DNA from: an uncultured Sphingomonas sp.
GTDB lineage: Bacteria > Pseudomonadota > Alphaproteobacteria > Sphingomonadales > Sphingomonadaceae
Direction of reading: 5' to 3'
DNA: 56,576 nt
Assembly (NCBI RefSeq): GCF_913776855.1
Contig: NZ_CAJYQD010000004.1
Location: forward strand, 1 to 56,576
Shown in pieces: positions 25,562 through 38,447 of the stretch. The notes under the pieces are model-generated. The model searched no databases. It was given only the letters and a program-made list of their open reading frames with translations, and was not told the origin of the DNA. Positions within the stretch are counted from its first letter, which is position 1. The number at the start of each line of letters is the position of its first letter. Position numbers and translations under genes: made by a program.

Positions 25562-26982
25562 CAGGCCGTCCCGCCAACGGTCAGCCCGTCGATCAGCAGC
25601 GTCGGCTGGCCCACGCCTGCGGGTACCGACTGCCCCGCCTTGCCGCACATGCCGACCCCCTCGTCCAAGGCGAAGTCGTTCCCGATCCCACGCACCTGCT
25701 TCAATACTTCCGGCCCGTCGCCGATCAGCGTCGCGCCCTTGATCGGCGCACCGATCCGGCCATTCTCGACCCGGTACGCTTCGGTGCAGGAGAAGACGAA
25801 CTTGCCCGACACGATGTCGACCTGTCCGCCGCCGAACGATTTGGCGAAGATGCCGTTCTTCACCCGCGACAGCAGCTCGGCGGGATCATCCTTGCCGCCG
25901 GTCATGAAGGTGTTGGTCATGCGCGGCATCGGAACATGCGAAAAATCCTGCCGCCGCCCGTTGCCGGTCGGTGCGACGCCCATCAGCCGGGCGTTCAGCC
26001 GGTCGTGGATATAGCCCTTCAGGATGCCGTCCTCGATCAGGATATTCTCCTGGGTCGGCGTGCCTTCGTCATCGATGCTGAGCGATCCGCGCCGGTCGGC
26101 GATCGACCCGTCGTCGATGACGGTCACGCCTGATGCCGCCACCCGCTCGCCGATCCGGCCCGAAAAGGCGCTGGTGCCCTTGCGGTTGAAATCGCCCTCC
26201 AGCCCGTGTCCGATCGCCTCGTGCAGCAGGATGCCCGGCCAGCCAGCGCCGAGCAGTACCGTCATCTCGCCCGCCGGCGCGTCGACCGCCTCCAGATTGA
26301 CCAGTGCCTGCCCCAGCGCGACGTCGATCGCGCGGTTCCACGTCGCTTCCGCGAACAGGGAATCGTACAGATACCGCCCGCCGATTCCGAAGCTCCCGCT
26401 CTCGCGCCGGCCATTTGCCTCTACCACGATCGATACGTTGAGCCGCACGAGCGGGCGGACATCGGTGGCAAGGAAGCCATCGGGCCGTACGATCTCGACC
26501 ACGGTCCACGACCCCATCAGGCTGGCCGATACCTGCACGACACGGGGATCGCGCGCGCGGGCGGCGGCATCGATCGACTGGCACAACGCCACCTTGTCGG
26601 CAAACGGGATCAGGTCGAGCGGATCGGCCGCGGTATAGAGGTGCCGGTTATTGCCGCGCGGTGGCGGCGCCTTGGCGCCCTTCGCCGGATCGATCAGCGC
26701 CATCGTCTCGCCCGCACGGCGAATGGCGGCTTCGGACAGCTCGTTGGCGTGCGCGAAGGCCGTTGTCTCGCCCGACACGGCGCGCAAGCCGAATCCGGCA
26801 TGGGTGTCGTACGATGCCGTCTTCAACCGGCCATCGTCGAACCCGAACGCCTCGGATCGGCGATACTGGAGGTAGAGTTCGCCATCCTCGGCTTGCGAGA
26901 GCGTCGCCTGCGTAGCGCGCAGGGCGGCGGCAGGATCGAGGTCGCCGGAATAGAGATACGAACGGGGGTCGGTCGTGGTCAT
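25561..26982 (-). CDS. tldD: Metalloprotease TldD
   Basis: A 473-residue subunit of the TldD/TldE (PmbA) peptidase, which degrades unfolded peptides and matures some microcins. The HExxxH zinc motif is HEAIGHGLEGDF, with the third ligand region in FSCTEAYRVENG. The N-terminal activation region and the GGQVDIVSGKF block are conserved. The ATG at 26982 is preferred; the longer frame overlaps the divergent gene's upstream region. The partner tldE/pmbA is not in this window. Confidence 0.94.
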   Translation of the reverse strand: MTTTDPRSYLYSGDLDPAAALRATQATLSQAEDGELYLQYRRSEAFGFDDGRLKTASYDTHAGFGLRAVSGETTAFAHANELSEAAIRRAGETMALIDPAKGAKAPPPRGNNRHLYTAADPLDLIPFADKVALCQSIDAAARARDPRVVQVSASLMGSWTVVEIVRPDGFLATDVRPLVRLNVSIVVEANGRRESGSFGIGGRYLYDSLFAEATWNRAIDVALGQALVNLEAVDAPAGEMTVLLGAGWPGILLHEAIGHGLEGDFNRKGTSAFSGRIGERVAASGVTVIDDGSIADRRGSLSIDDEGTPTQENILIEDGILKGYIHDRLNARLMGVAPTGNGRRQDFSHVPMPRMTNTFMTGGKDDPAELLSRVKNGIFAKSFGGGQVDIVSGKFVFSCTEAYRVENGRIGAPIKGATLIGDGPEVLKQVRGIGNDFALDEGVGMCGKAGQSVPAGVGQPTLLIDGLTVGGTA

Positions 26983-27072
26983 TGCGCCAATATAGGATGC
27001 CCGTGCCGCGGGGGAATGGGCACGTGCGGACGGCTGGCTTGCGGAAAGACTCGTATCGGGCAAAGTCCCGGT

Positions 27073-27402
27073 ATGAAGAACGTCCAGATCATCGATGGCG
27101 CATCGAATGCGACCTTCAGCATCTTTCAGGCGACCGATGCGGAATTTGCCGCCATCTTTCCGGCTGGTACGGACATGGAGTTGATCGAAGACCTTGCCAA
27201 ACGGCTCGGGCAGCAGGAAGCGGGCAAGGTCCTCGGCGCGCTATGGCAGCGACCGATCCTGAAGCGGGACGCGCAGGGCATTCACGGCACCCTGTTCTAC
27301 GATAATCAGAACCGCGAAATCCCGGCGACCAAGCGGGAGGTAGACCAGGATCGGTCCTCCATAAACCCGGCGCAGCGAACCTTGTTCGCCCGCCATCAAT
27401 AG
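27073..27402 (+). CDS. Conserved hypothetical protein
   Basis: A 109-residue soluble protein I do not recognise. It begins MKNVQIIDGASNATFSIFQA and contains a helical middle (DMELIEDLAKRLGQQEAGKV). A conserved-looking RDAQGIHGTLFYD segment then leads to a charged C-terminus ending ARHQ. The first half resembles small sphingomonad proteins of unknown role. It is divergent from tldD (90 nt) and convergent with the tRNA gene. The frame is open much further upstream but only antisense to tldD. Confidence 0.65.
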   Translation: MKNVQIIDGASNATFSIFQATDAEFAAIFPAGTDMELIEDLAKRLGQQEAGKVLGALWQRPILKRDAQGIHGTLFYDNQNREIPATKREVDQDRSSINPAQRTLFARHQ

Positions 27403-27490
27403 CGCACGCCAGTATCGGCTCGCGGCATTTACCTGATCCGGGTACGGCTGATGGAGCAGCCGACGCTCGCAAGCAATTATCGCAAAGGCT

Positions 27491-27522
27491 CTCGGGGGAC
27501 CGTCGTTCCGACGATCCCCGAG
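27491..27522. terminator. Hairpin between hypothetical gene and tRNA-Leu
   Basis: CTCGGGG/CCCCGAG encloses an inner CGTCG-TTC-CGACG stem. It is followed by CGTTTTCG on the plus strand and CCTTTGC on the minus strand, so it could terminate either convergent transcript. The U-tracts are weak. Confidence 0.45.
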
Positions 27523-27544
27523 CGTTTTCGACGCTGTGCGAAAA

Positions 27545-27631
27545 TGGTGCCCAGAAGAGGACTCGAACCTCCACGACCTTGCGATCGCCAGCACCTGAAG
27601 CTGGTGCGTCTACCAATTCCGCCATCTGGGC
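27545..27631 (-). tRNA. tRNA-Leu (anticodon CAG)
   Basis: An 87-nt gene on the minus strand. The acceptor stem GCCCAGA/TCTGGGC is followed by A and an encoded CCA. The D-arm GGCGGAATTGGTAGACGC is typical of leucine tRNAs. The anticodon stem CCAGC/GCTGG encloses the loop TTCAGGT, giving anticodon CAG. A long variable arm and the T-arm GGTTCGAGTCC complete the class II structure. Confidence 0.96.
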
Positions 27632-27767
27632 ACGGGGTAGGAGGGCGCCTCTACGGGCCGTCGCCGGGGGTGTCAACAACTTGTTTTGCGATTTTTACGT
27701 TGTCCTTGCCGTTTTGCTGCAGGAGCGGCATGGGGCCTGAGGAGTGAGACAGGCAAAGGCGGACTCG

Positions 27768-28721
27768 ATGAAGAACCAGTTGGTGACGCTGTTCGGCGGC
27801 GGCGGCTTTGTCGGCCGCTATGTCGCGCAGGAATTGTTGAAGGCGGGCGCGCGCGTCCGCATCGCGCAGCGCGATCCGCGTCAGGCGCTGTACCTGCGGA
27901 CGCAGGGCGGGTTGGGGCAGACGCAGTTCGTCGCCGCCGACCTGTCGCGGCCCGATACGGTCGCGCGCGCGGTGGCGGGCGCGGATGCGGTCGTGAACCT
28001 GGTCGGCATCCTCGAAGGAGATTTCGACAAGGTGCATGTCGCGGGTGCACAGACCGTTGCCGAAGCCGCCGCGGCGGCGGGCGCGAAGGCGTTCGTTCAG
28101 ATTTCGGCGATCGGTGCCGATGCCGCGTCGCCCTCCGCCTATGGCCGGTCGAAGGCCGCGGGCGAGGCGGCGGTGCGTGCCGCGTTCCCGACCGCGATCA
28201 TCCTGCGCCCGTCGATCGTGTTCGGGCGCGAGGACGGCTTCGTCAATCGCTTCGCCGGCATGATCTCGGGTGCGCCGGCGCTGATCGGCCGTCCGCTGGT
28301 GCCGGTGATGGCGGCGGCGACGAAGTTCCAGCCGCTCTATGTCGTCGATCTGGCGCAGGTCGTCGTCAAGGCGCTGGCCGAGCCGGAGACGTTCGGCGGA
28401 CACAGCTATGCGATCGGCGGCCCCGATGTGATCTCGATGGGTGAGTTGAACCGCTGGATCGCCGGGGCGATTGGCCGCGACGTGCGCTTCCTCGACATTC
28501 CCAACGACCTGGGCGGTGCGATCGCGGCGATGCCGTTCACCCCGATCAGCAAGGACCAGTGGGCGATGCTGTCGCGCGACAATGTGGTCGGCGACGACCT
28601 GCCCGGCATCGAGGCGTTCGGCGTGCGGCCGGTGCCGCTGGCGACGGTCGCCCCCGACTGGCTGGTCGTCTACCGCAAGAACGGGCGCTTCGGGCGTCGC
28701 ACGGTGTTGAAGGGCGCCTGA
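27768..28721 (+). CDS. Complex I NDUFA9-type SDR protein (atypical short-chain dehydrogenase)
   Basis: The protein is 317 residues with an N-terminal Rossmann motif LFGGGGFVGRYVAQEL. The extended-SDR pattern includes YGRSKAAGEAAVR and the ILRPSIVFGREDGF block seen in NDUFA9/ubiquinone-biosynthesis-associated proteins. In mitochondria NDUFA9 is an accessory subunit of NADH dehydrogenase; bacterial members are uncharacterised NAD(P)-binding proteins. The start ATG at 27768 follows GGCGGACTCG. The stop overlaps the uppP start by one base (TGATG), so the genes are coupled. Confidence 0.85.
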   Translation: MKNQLVTLFGGGGFVGRYVAQELLKAGARVRIAQRDPRQALYLRTQGGLGQTQFVAADLSRPDTVARAVAGADAVVNLVGILEGDFDKVHVAGAQTVAEAAAAAGAKAFVQISAIGADAASPSAYGRSKAAGEAAVRAAFPTAIILRPSIVFGREDGFVNRFAGMISGAPALIGRPLVPVMAAATKFQPLYVVDLAQVVVKALAEPETFGGHSYAIGGPDVISMGELNRWIAGAIGRDVRFLDIPNDLGGAIAAMPFTPISKDQWAMLSRDNVVGDDLPGIEAFGVRPVPLATVAPDWLVVYRKNGRFGRRTVLKGA

Positions 28722-29518
28722 TGGACTGGATCACCTATGTCATCCTCGGCATTATCGAGGGGCTGACCGAATTCCTGCCGGTATCGTCCACTGGTCACCT
28801 GATTTTGGCCGGTGAGATGTTCGGCTATACCGACGACAGTTCGGTCGTGTTCAAGATCGCGATCCAGCTCGGCGCGATCCTGGCGGTGCTGGTGGCGTAT
28901 CGGGAGCGCTTCACCGGCGTCGCACTGGGCCTGACGCGCGGGGATCGACAGGCGATCGCCTTCACGCGCAACATCCTGATCGGGTTCCTGCCCGCGCTGG
29001 TTGCGGGCGCGTTGTTCTACGACGGCATCCGTGCGGTGATGCAGCGGCCGGCGATCGTCGCCACCGCGCTGGTGGTCGGCGGCATCCTGATCCTGCTGAT
29101 CGAACGGATGGTGAAGCACGTGCGCATCCGCTCGGTCGAGGAGATGAGCGTCGGCAAGGCCGCGTCGGTCGGCGCGATGCAGTGCCTGGCGATGCTGCCG
29201 GGCGTCAGCCGGTCGGGCGCGACGATCATGGGCGCGCTGTTGATGGGGGTCGAACGGCGGACGGCGGCGGAGTTCAGCTTCTTCCTGGCCGTGCCGACGA
29301 TGATCGCGGCGACGGTCTATTCGCTGTACAAGGATCGGGCGCTGCTGACGCTGGACGATCTGCACGGGATCGCGATCGGCTTCGTCGCTGCGTTCGTCGT
29401 CGCGCTGCTGGTGGTCAAGGCGTTCGTGAAGGTCGTCAGCCGCTTCGGCTTCGCGCCGTTCGCATGGTATCGCATCGTCGTAGGTTCGGCGGCGCTGGTG
29501 TGGCTGGTACTGCGATAG
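28721..29518 (+). CDS. uppP: Undecaprenyl-diphosphatase (UppP/BacA)
   Basis: A 265-residue polytopic membrane enzyme that recycles the lipid carrier of peptidoglycan and O-antigen synthesis by removing a phosphate from undecaprenyl diphosphate. The catalytic motifs are GIIEGLTEFLPVSSTGHLIL near the N-terminus and PGVSRSGATIMGAL at about residues 160-175. High gene dosage of this family confers bacitracin tolerance in other bacteria. It is the second gene of the NDUFA9-uppP unit. Confidence 0.95.
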   Translation: MDWITYVILGIIEGLTEFLPVSSTGHLILAGEMFGYTDDSSVVFKIAIQLGAILAVLVAYRERFTGVALGLTRGDRQAIAFTRNILIGFLPALVAGALFYDGIRAVMQRPAIVATALVVGGILILLIERMVKHVRIRSVEEMSVGKAASVGAMQCLAMLPGVSRSGATIMGALLMGVERRTAAEFSFFLAVPTMIAATVYSLYKDRALLTLDDLHGIAIGFVAAFVVALLVVKAFVKVVSRFGFAPFAWYRIVVGSAALVWLVLR

Positions 29519-29580
29519 GTCCGATGCGGCCATAAAATAGTGACGACGTAACTTCTTGACTAGGACTGTAATATCCTCAC

Positions 29581-29611
29581 CTAGAGATAAGTCAGCTATA
29601 CTTACCTATAG
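29581..29611. promoter_or_regulatory. Imperfect palindrome in the AT-rich gltD upstream region
   Basis: CTAGAGATAAGT and ACTTACCTATAG are complementary at 10 of 12 positions around a 7-nt centre. The 151-bp region between uppP and gltD is conspicuously AT-rich compared with the rest of the window and contains TTGACT at 29556-29561 and TATACT at 29597-29602. It is a plausible promoter/operator for the gltDB operon. The exact -35/-10 pair cannot be fixed by eye. Confidence 0.45.
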
Positions 29612-29669
29612 ATCGTTTGTTGCGTGACTTGAGGCCTAAAATATGCTTTCCGGGTGTTCGGAGGGCAGT

Positions 29670-31115
29670 ATGGCCGATCAAGCAATGTTGAAGTTCGTTT
29701 CGCGTGCGCAATCCTATCCTGCGAAGCGCGAACCCGAATTGCGGGCGGAGGATTTCCGCGAAATCGCGGAGCGCTACGCCTCGCCGACCGCCAAGGATCA
29801 GGCGGGGCGCTGTTCGCAATGCGGCGTCCCCTATTGCTCGGTCCATTGCCCGTTGCACAACCATATCCCAGACTGGCTGCGCCTGACCGCCGAGGGGCGG
29901 TTGCAGGAGGCGTATCAGCTGTCGAACAGCACCTCGACCATGCCCGAGATCTGCGGCCGCATCTGCCCGCAGGACCGGCTGTGCGAGGGCAATTGCGTTA
30001 TCGAATTTTCGGGCCATGGCGCGGTCACGATCGGGTCGGTCGAAAAGTTCATCACCGATACCGCGTGGGAAAATGGCTGGGTCGAGCCGGTCGCGGTTGG
30101 CCCGGCGCGGGGCCAGTCGGTCGGCATCGTCGGCGCGGGTCCGGCGGGGCTGGCGGCGGCGGAATGGCTGCGCAACCTCGGCTATGACGTCCATGTCTAT
30201 GACCGCTACGACCGGGCGGGCGGGCTGCTGACCTATGGCATTCCGGGTTTCAAGCTGGAAAAGCCGGTGGTGATGCGCCGTGTCGAGCGCCTGAAGGAAG
30301 GCGGCATCGTCTTCCACGAAGGGTTCGAGGTCGGCCGCGACGCGAAGCTCGACGAACTTCGGCAGAAGCATGACGCGATCCTGATCGCGACCGGCGTCTA
30401 CAAGCCCCGCGCGATCAAGGCGCCCGGCGTCGGCAGCGGCGGCGTGGTCGATGCGCTCGACTATCTGACCGCGTCGAACAAGGTTGGCTTTGGTGACAGC
30501 GTGCCGGCCTATGACGATGGCTCGCTCAATGCAGCGGGCAAGCATGTCGTCGTCGTCGGTGGCGGCGATACTGCGATGGACTGCGTGCGCACCGCGATCC
30601 GCCAAGGGGCCAAGTCGGTAAAGTGCCTCTATCGCCGCGACCGCGCCAACATGCCGGGGTCGCAGCGCGAGGTCGCCAATGCCGAGGAAGAGGGCGTCGA
30701 GTTCGTCTGGCTCTCCGCCCCCGCCGCATTCGATGAACGCGACGGACAAGTGGTGCAGGTCCGCGCGACCGGTATGCGCCTGGGCGCGCCCGATGCCAGC
30801 GGCCGCCGCGCGCCGGAGGCCGATCCGGGTAACGAGTTCGTGCTGAAGGCCGATCTGGTCGTGAAGGCGCTGGGCTTCGATGCCGAGGACCTGCCGACGC
30901 TGTTCGACGCGCCTGAGCTAGGGGTGACGCGCTGGGGCACGGTGCGGGTCGATGGCAAGTCGATGATGACCTCGCTCGACGGTGTGTTCGCGGCGGGCGA
31001 TATCGTGCGCGGGGCGAGCCTGGTCGTGTGGGCGATCCGTGACGGGCGCGACGTGACCGAGCGGATGCACGGTTATCTCAAGGCGAAGGCCAAGGCCGAA
31101 AGGCAGGCGGCATGA
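29670..31115 (+). CDS. gltD: Glutamate synthase (NADPH) small subunit
   Basis: A 481-residue FAD/NADPH subunit that feeds electrons to the large subunit. N-terminal Fe-S cysteines are GRCSQCGVPYCSVHCP and CGRICPQDRLCEGNC. The FAD site is VGIVGAGPAGLAAAEWL, the NADPH site VVVVGGGDTAMDCVR, and the C-terminal FAD-contact GVFAAGDIVRGASLVVWAI. The ATG at 29670 is selected for the GAGG ribosome-binding site 6-9 nt upstream. In the more common order gltB precedes gltD; here gltD is first and a DUF2059 gene intervenes. Confidence 0.95.
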   Translation: MADQAMLKFVSRAQSYPAKREPELRAEDFREIAERYASPTAKDQAGRCSQCGVPYCSVHCPLHNHIPDWLRLTAEGRLQEAYQLSNSTSTMPEICGRICPQDRLCEGNCVIEFSGHGAVTIGSVEKFITDTAWENGWVEPVAVGPARGQSVGIVGAGPAGLAAAEWLRNLGYDVHVYDRYDRAGGLLTYGIPGFKLEKPVVMRRVERLKEGGIVFHEGFEVGRDAKLDELRQKHDAILIATGVYKPRAIKAPGVGSGGVVDALDYLTASNKVGFGDSVPAYDDGSLNAAGKHVVVVGGGDTAMDCVRTAIRQGAKSVKCLYRRDRANMPGSQREVANAEEEGVEFVWLSAPAAFDERDGQVVQVRATGMRLGAPDASGRRAPEADPGNEFVLKADLVVKALGFDAEDLPTLFDAPELGVTRWGTVRVDGKSMMTSLDGVFAAGDIVRGASLVVWAIRDGRDVTERMHGYLKAKAKAERQAA

Positions 31116-31822
31116 TCGGTGCGCTTGCCCTGCTGCTGGTGCAGGCTCCGGCAGCTGCACCCGCTCCGCCGCCCGTGACGACCGCAGCGCTTTCGGCCGA
31201 GGCGCGGGCCTTTGGCGAAGCCTATGTCCCGGCCGAAATGACCACGCGCGCGGCCGTCGCCGCGTTTCGTACCGAAGGTGGGCGCGCACTGGCGCAGCAG
31301 CCGGCGCTCGTGGCGATGGAGCAGCGCACGCCGGGGATACGTGCCAAGCTGCTCGACGCCGGTGCTGCCGTGGTGGAGCGGATCTATCGCGAACGCCTGC
31401 CGGCCATGCAGCAGCGTGTCGGCGCGGTGGCGGCCGCCGATCTTTCCAATGCGGACCTGAAGGAATTGACGCGGTTTTTGCTGTCGCCGACCGGGCAGGC
31501 GCTGCAACGTGCGGTGGCCGCCAATGTCGATACCGCAAAGATTGCGGCAGCAGCGCAGGCCAATGGCGAGCTCACGACGAACGACCTGACCGGATCGATG
31601 AATATGGTCGGCTCGCTACAGGCGATGACGCCGGCGCAGGTCAGCGAACTGGCGAAGTTCAGTGCCACCGACACCGGTCGCCGGTTCCAGGCGGTCGTTC
31701 CAAAGCTTCAGGCGGCGGTGACCGAAGAGACGAACAAGCTGGGGCAGGCGATCACGCCTGCGGTTACCCAGTCGATCATGATGACGATGCGGTCGCTGGC
31801 CGCCCCCGCGAAGGGAAACTGA
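31112..31822 (+). CDS. DUF2059-like secreted/periplasmic protein
   Basis: The protein is 236 residues. A short hydrophobic start (MIGALALLLVQAPAAA) and an Ala/Pro-rich segment suggest a signal peptide. Helical repeats follow, including DLKELTRFLLSPTGQALQ, the core of DUF2059, whose SPTG motif is characteristic. The C-terminal half repeats the theme (QVSELAKFSATDTGRRFQ). The function is unknown. It overlaps gltD by 4 nt and ends 1 nt before the gltB ATG, so it is locked into the glutamate synthase operon. Confidence 0.75.
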   Translation: MIGALALLLVQAPAAAPAPPPVTTAALSAEARAFGEAYVPAEMTTRAAVAAFRTEGGRALAQQPALVAMEQRTPGIRAKLLDAGAAVVERIYRERLPAMQQRVGAVAAADLSNADLKELTRFLLSPTGQALQRAVAANVDTAKIAAAAQANGELTTNDLTGSMNMVGSLQAMTPAQVSELAKFSATDTGRRFQAVVPKLQAAVTEETNKLGQAITPAVTQSIMMTMRSLAAPAKGN

Positions 31823-31823
31823 C

Positions 31824-36350
<4,527 letters not shown>

Positions 36351-36368
36351 TCGCGAGTGCCGGGTCGG

Positions 36369-36782
36369 TCAGCCGGCCCGGTACGCCGTTCGTTCCGCAG
36401 GCCGATCGGCAAGCAGCCAGCGTTCGGCCTCGTCGGGTTCCGCAAAATAGCGGCTGTCGCGACCCTGCGCGGCGCGGCGGATCTGCATCGCCGACAGCGA
36501 TCGCCCGACGACGAAGGCGATCCGGCGGGAAACGGTACGCGGATCGGCCAGCAGCTGGCCGAACGCGGCCACGCTCTGTGCCGCCTGAATGTCCATGGCG
36601 CGAATATCGACCAGCGTAAGATGCTCGTTCGGGCGCGTGCGCAGCGCGGCGAGTTCGCGGTCGCGGGCCGCGATGAAGCGCGCGATGTCGGCAGGCGCGA
36701 AAAAGCCGGCCATGGTGATCCGCATCAACCCATGGGGTATGTCGTTGACGATCGAAAAGGTCGCTTCCATGCGATCGGGCAT
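36369..36782 (-). CDS. Hypothetical protein, STAS/SpoIIAA-like fold possible
   Basis: The protein is about 137 residues from the ATG at 36782; the ATG at 36770 (MEATFSIVN) is equally possible. The pattern LMRITMAGFFAPADIARFIA then EHLTLVDIRAMDIQAAQSVA, with alternating strands and helices, resembles STAS-like single-domain proteins. No catalytic residues stand out and the function is unknown. It is convergent with gltB and followed closely upstream by the DUF457-like gene on the same strand. The frame continues upstream antisense to nothing obvious, but those residues overlap the next gene. Confidence 0.55.
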   Translation of the reverse strand: MPDRMEATFSIVNDIPHGLMRITMAGFFAPADIARFIAARDRELAALRTRPNEHLTLVDIRAMDIQAAQSVAAFGQLLADPRTVSRRIAFVVGRSLSAMQIRRAAQGRDSRYFAEPDEAERWLLADRPAERTAYRAG

Positions 36783-36805
36783 ATCCGAAAAATCTTGCCA
36801 GCCGG

Positions 36806-37360
36806 TTAGCTCGACCGGCCCCGCCGGACCGCCAGCCAGCCGAACGCGGCATAGATGGCCAGCGCCGGCCAGCCGCCATCGGTCGCGAACAGATAGGCGA
36901 TCCCGACCAACGCCAACGCCGCCGCTGTCGGAAGGGCGAAGCGCAGCGGCAGTGCCGCCGCCAGCAACCCCACGCCGGCCAGCGTCGCGACGATTGCCTG
37001 CACCCCCAGCCACGCATAGGAGCCGGCGACCCCGAGCGAATCGAGGCCGGGCAGCTTGACCGTCGCATAGCCCCGCATCGCGTTGGGGAACGTATCGGCG
37101 GCAAGGTGCAGGCCGATGCCAATCGCGAGGCCCGCCATCACCGGCCGCCACGCCGTGGCGAACAGCGCAAGCGCCAGCGGCAGCAGCGAATGGGTCAGGC
37201 CGCTGCGATGGCCGATCGGCAGCAGCAGGTCGAGATCGGGCAGCGTCGTGCCGGCGATCCCTGCGCAGACCACTGCGACCGCCTGCACCCAAGGGCGGGG
37301 CGAGCGGTTCGCCAGCATGATCGCCGCGATCAACCACAACAGGCTTGCGAGCAACCCCAC
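36806..37360 (-). CDS. Metal-dependent hydrolase-like membrane protein (DUF457/YdjM)
   Basis: The protein is about 184 residues, using a GTG start at 37360 preceded by AAGGGG; the frame is open to an ATG at 37423, but that would overlap the divergent fzlA start. About five hydrophobic segments are seen. The motif GTTLPDLDLLLPIGHRSGLTHS has the spaced Asp and His residues of the DUF457/YdjM family, predicted inner-membrane zinc hydrolases, with a second HLAADTFPN block. The substrate is unknown. Confidence 0.72.
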   Translation of the reverse strand: MGLLASLLWLIAAIMLANRSPRPWVQAVAVVCAGIAGTTLPDLDLLLPIGHRSGLTHSLLPLALALFATAWRPVMAGLAIGIGLHLAADTFPNAMRGYATVKLPGLDSLGVAGSYAWLGVQAIVATLAGVGLLAAALPLRFALPTAAALALVGIAYLFATDGGWPALAIYAAFGWLAVRRGRSS

Positions 37361-37405
37361 ACGAATCCCCTTCCGCCCGGCGGGCCTGCCGCCTAACACG
37401 GGGCC

Positions 37406-38077
37406 ATGTGGCAGCTCCTGCAATTCCCGCTATGTCCTTTTTCGCGAAAAGTCCGCCTGTTGCTGGCGGAAAAGAGCATCGGCTATCAGCCGGTGCGCGA
37501 ATCGCCGTGGGCGCGGCGCGACGAATTCCTGCACATCAATCCCGCCGGGCAGACCCCGGTGATGATCGACGATGCGGCCGGCATCCGGCTGATCGATTCG
37601 ATGGCGATCTGCGAATATATCGAGGAGACGGGCGACAAGCCGGCGATGCTGAACGGCAGCGCCGCCGACCGGGCGGAACAGCGGCGGCTGGTGACGTGGT
37701 TCGACACGCAATTCTACCGCGAGATCACGGGTCCGTTGCTGATGGAGCGGATGGAGAAGCGCATCGTCCACCGCCAGACGCCCGACACCCGCGTGCTGCG
37801 CGAGGCGATGAAGGCGGCGGTCGAGCATCTCGACTATATCGATTACCTGCTCGACCATCGGCAGTGGATCGGCGGCGCGACGATGAGCCTCGCCGACCTC
37901 GCGGCGGCGGCGCAGATTTCGATTGCCGACTATCTGGGCGGGATCGACTTCAAGACGCATGATCTGGCCAAGCGCTGGTATGTCGGCATGAAGAGCCGCC
38001 CGAGCTTCCGCCCGCTGCTGGCCGAGCGGATGGAAGGCGTGCCGCCGCCGGCGGATTACGAGAAGCTGGACGTTTAG
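37406..38077 (+). CDS. fzlA: GST-fold protein resembling FzlA (FtsZ-binding)
   Basis: The protein is 223 residues. The thioredoxin-like N-terminus has FPLCPFSRKVRLLLAEK and the motif SPWARRDEFLHINPAGQTPV. The helical C-terminal domain has RRLVTWFDTQFYREIT and ends near WYVGMKSRPSFRPLLAERM. These blocks, particularly the W-x-RR-x-EFL-x-INPAG stretch and the KSRPSFR-LL-ER end, match what I know of FzlA from Caulobacter, an essential alphaproteobacterial GST-fold protein that binds FtsZ and signals to septal wall synthesis. If this is wrong it is an ordinary glutathione transferase. Confidence 0.75.
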   Translation: MWQLLQFPLCPFSRKVRLLLAEKSIGYQPVRESPWARRDEFLHINPAGQTPVMIDDAAGIRLIDSMAICEYIEETGDKPAMLNGSAADRAEQRRLVTWFDTQFYREITGPLLMERMEKRIVHRQTPDTRVLREAMKAAVEHLDYIDYLLDHRQWIGGATMSLADLAAAAQISIADYLGGIDFKTHDLAKRWYVGMKSRPSFRPLLAERMEGVPPPADYEKLDV

Positions 38078-38098
38078 GGGTCTTCCCTCCCCAAATCC

Positions 38099-38286
38099 CC
38101 CGTTGGGTTCGAGCAGCTTCGAGCTTGTCGAGAAGCGTCCGTCGAGAACGCCTGTCCAGCGGAACCCCGTTCTCGATACGATGAAACAGGTCGGATTGTC
38201 CGCCCGGACAATCCTGAACATGCCGGGGGCATGTTCACCTGGTTCATCTCGATAGGCTCGATCGCTACTCGAACCAAACGGGATTG
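38099..38286. repeat. Dispersed inverted repeat, family A copy 3 (largest)
   Basis: It starts GTTGGGTTCGAGCAGCTTCG and ends GATCGCTACTCGAACCAAAC. The middle carries two extra hairpins, GGATTGTCC-GCCC-GGACAATCC and ACATGC-CGGGG-GCATGT. The 370-bp gap between fzlA and rpoN contains this repeat, then about 160 bp with no recognisable gene but with a small hairpin ATGATT-TC-AATCAT. Confidence 0.8.
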
Positions 38287-38447
38287 AATGATTTCAATCA
38301 TTTAGCGGAAACGCACGTTTCAAAGTTCACTAAGTTCACACTCGTGCGCGTTTTGCAGCGTGCGTGACCTTGCCCGTAGACGGACGCGAATGGATGGTGG
38401 GAAAGAGCGCCGGCCATCATGGCGACGCCGCCCCGTGTAGGAAAGTC

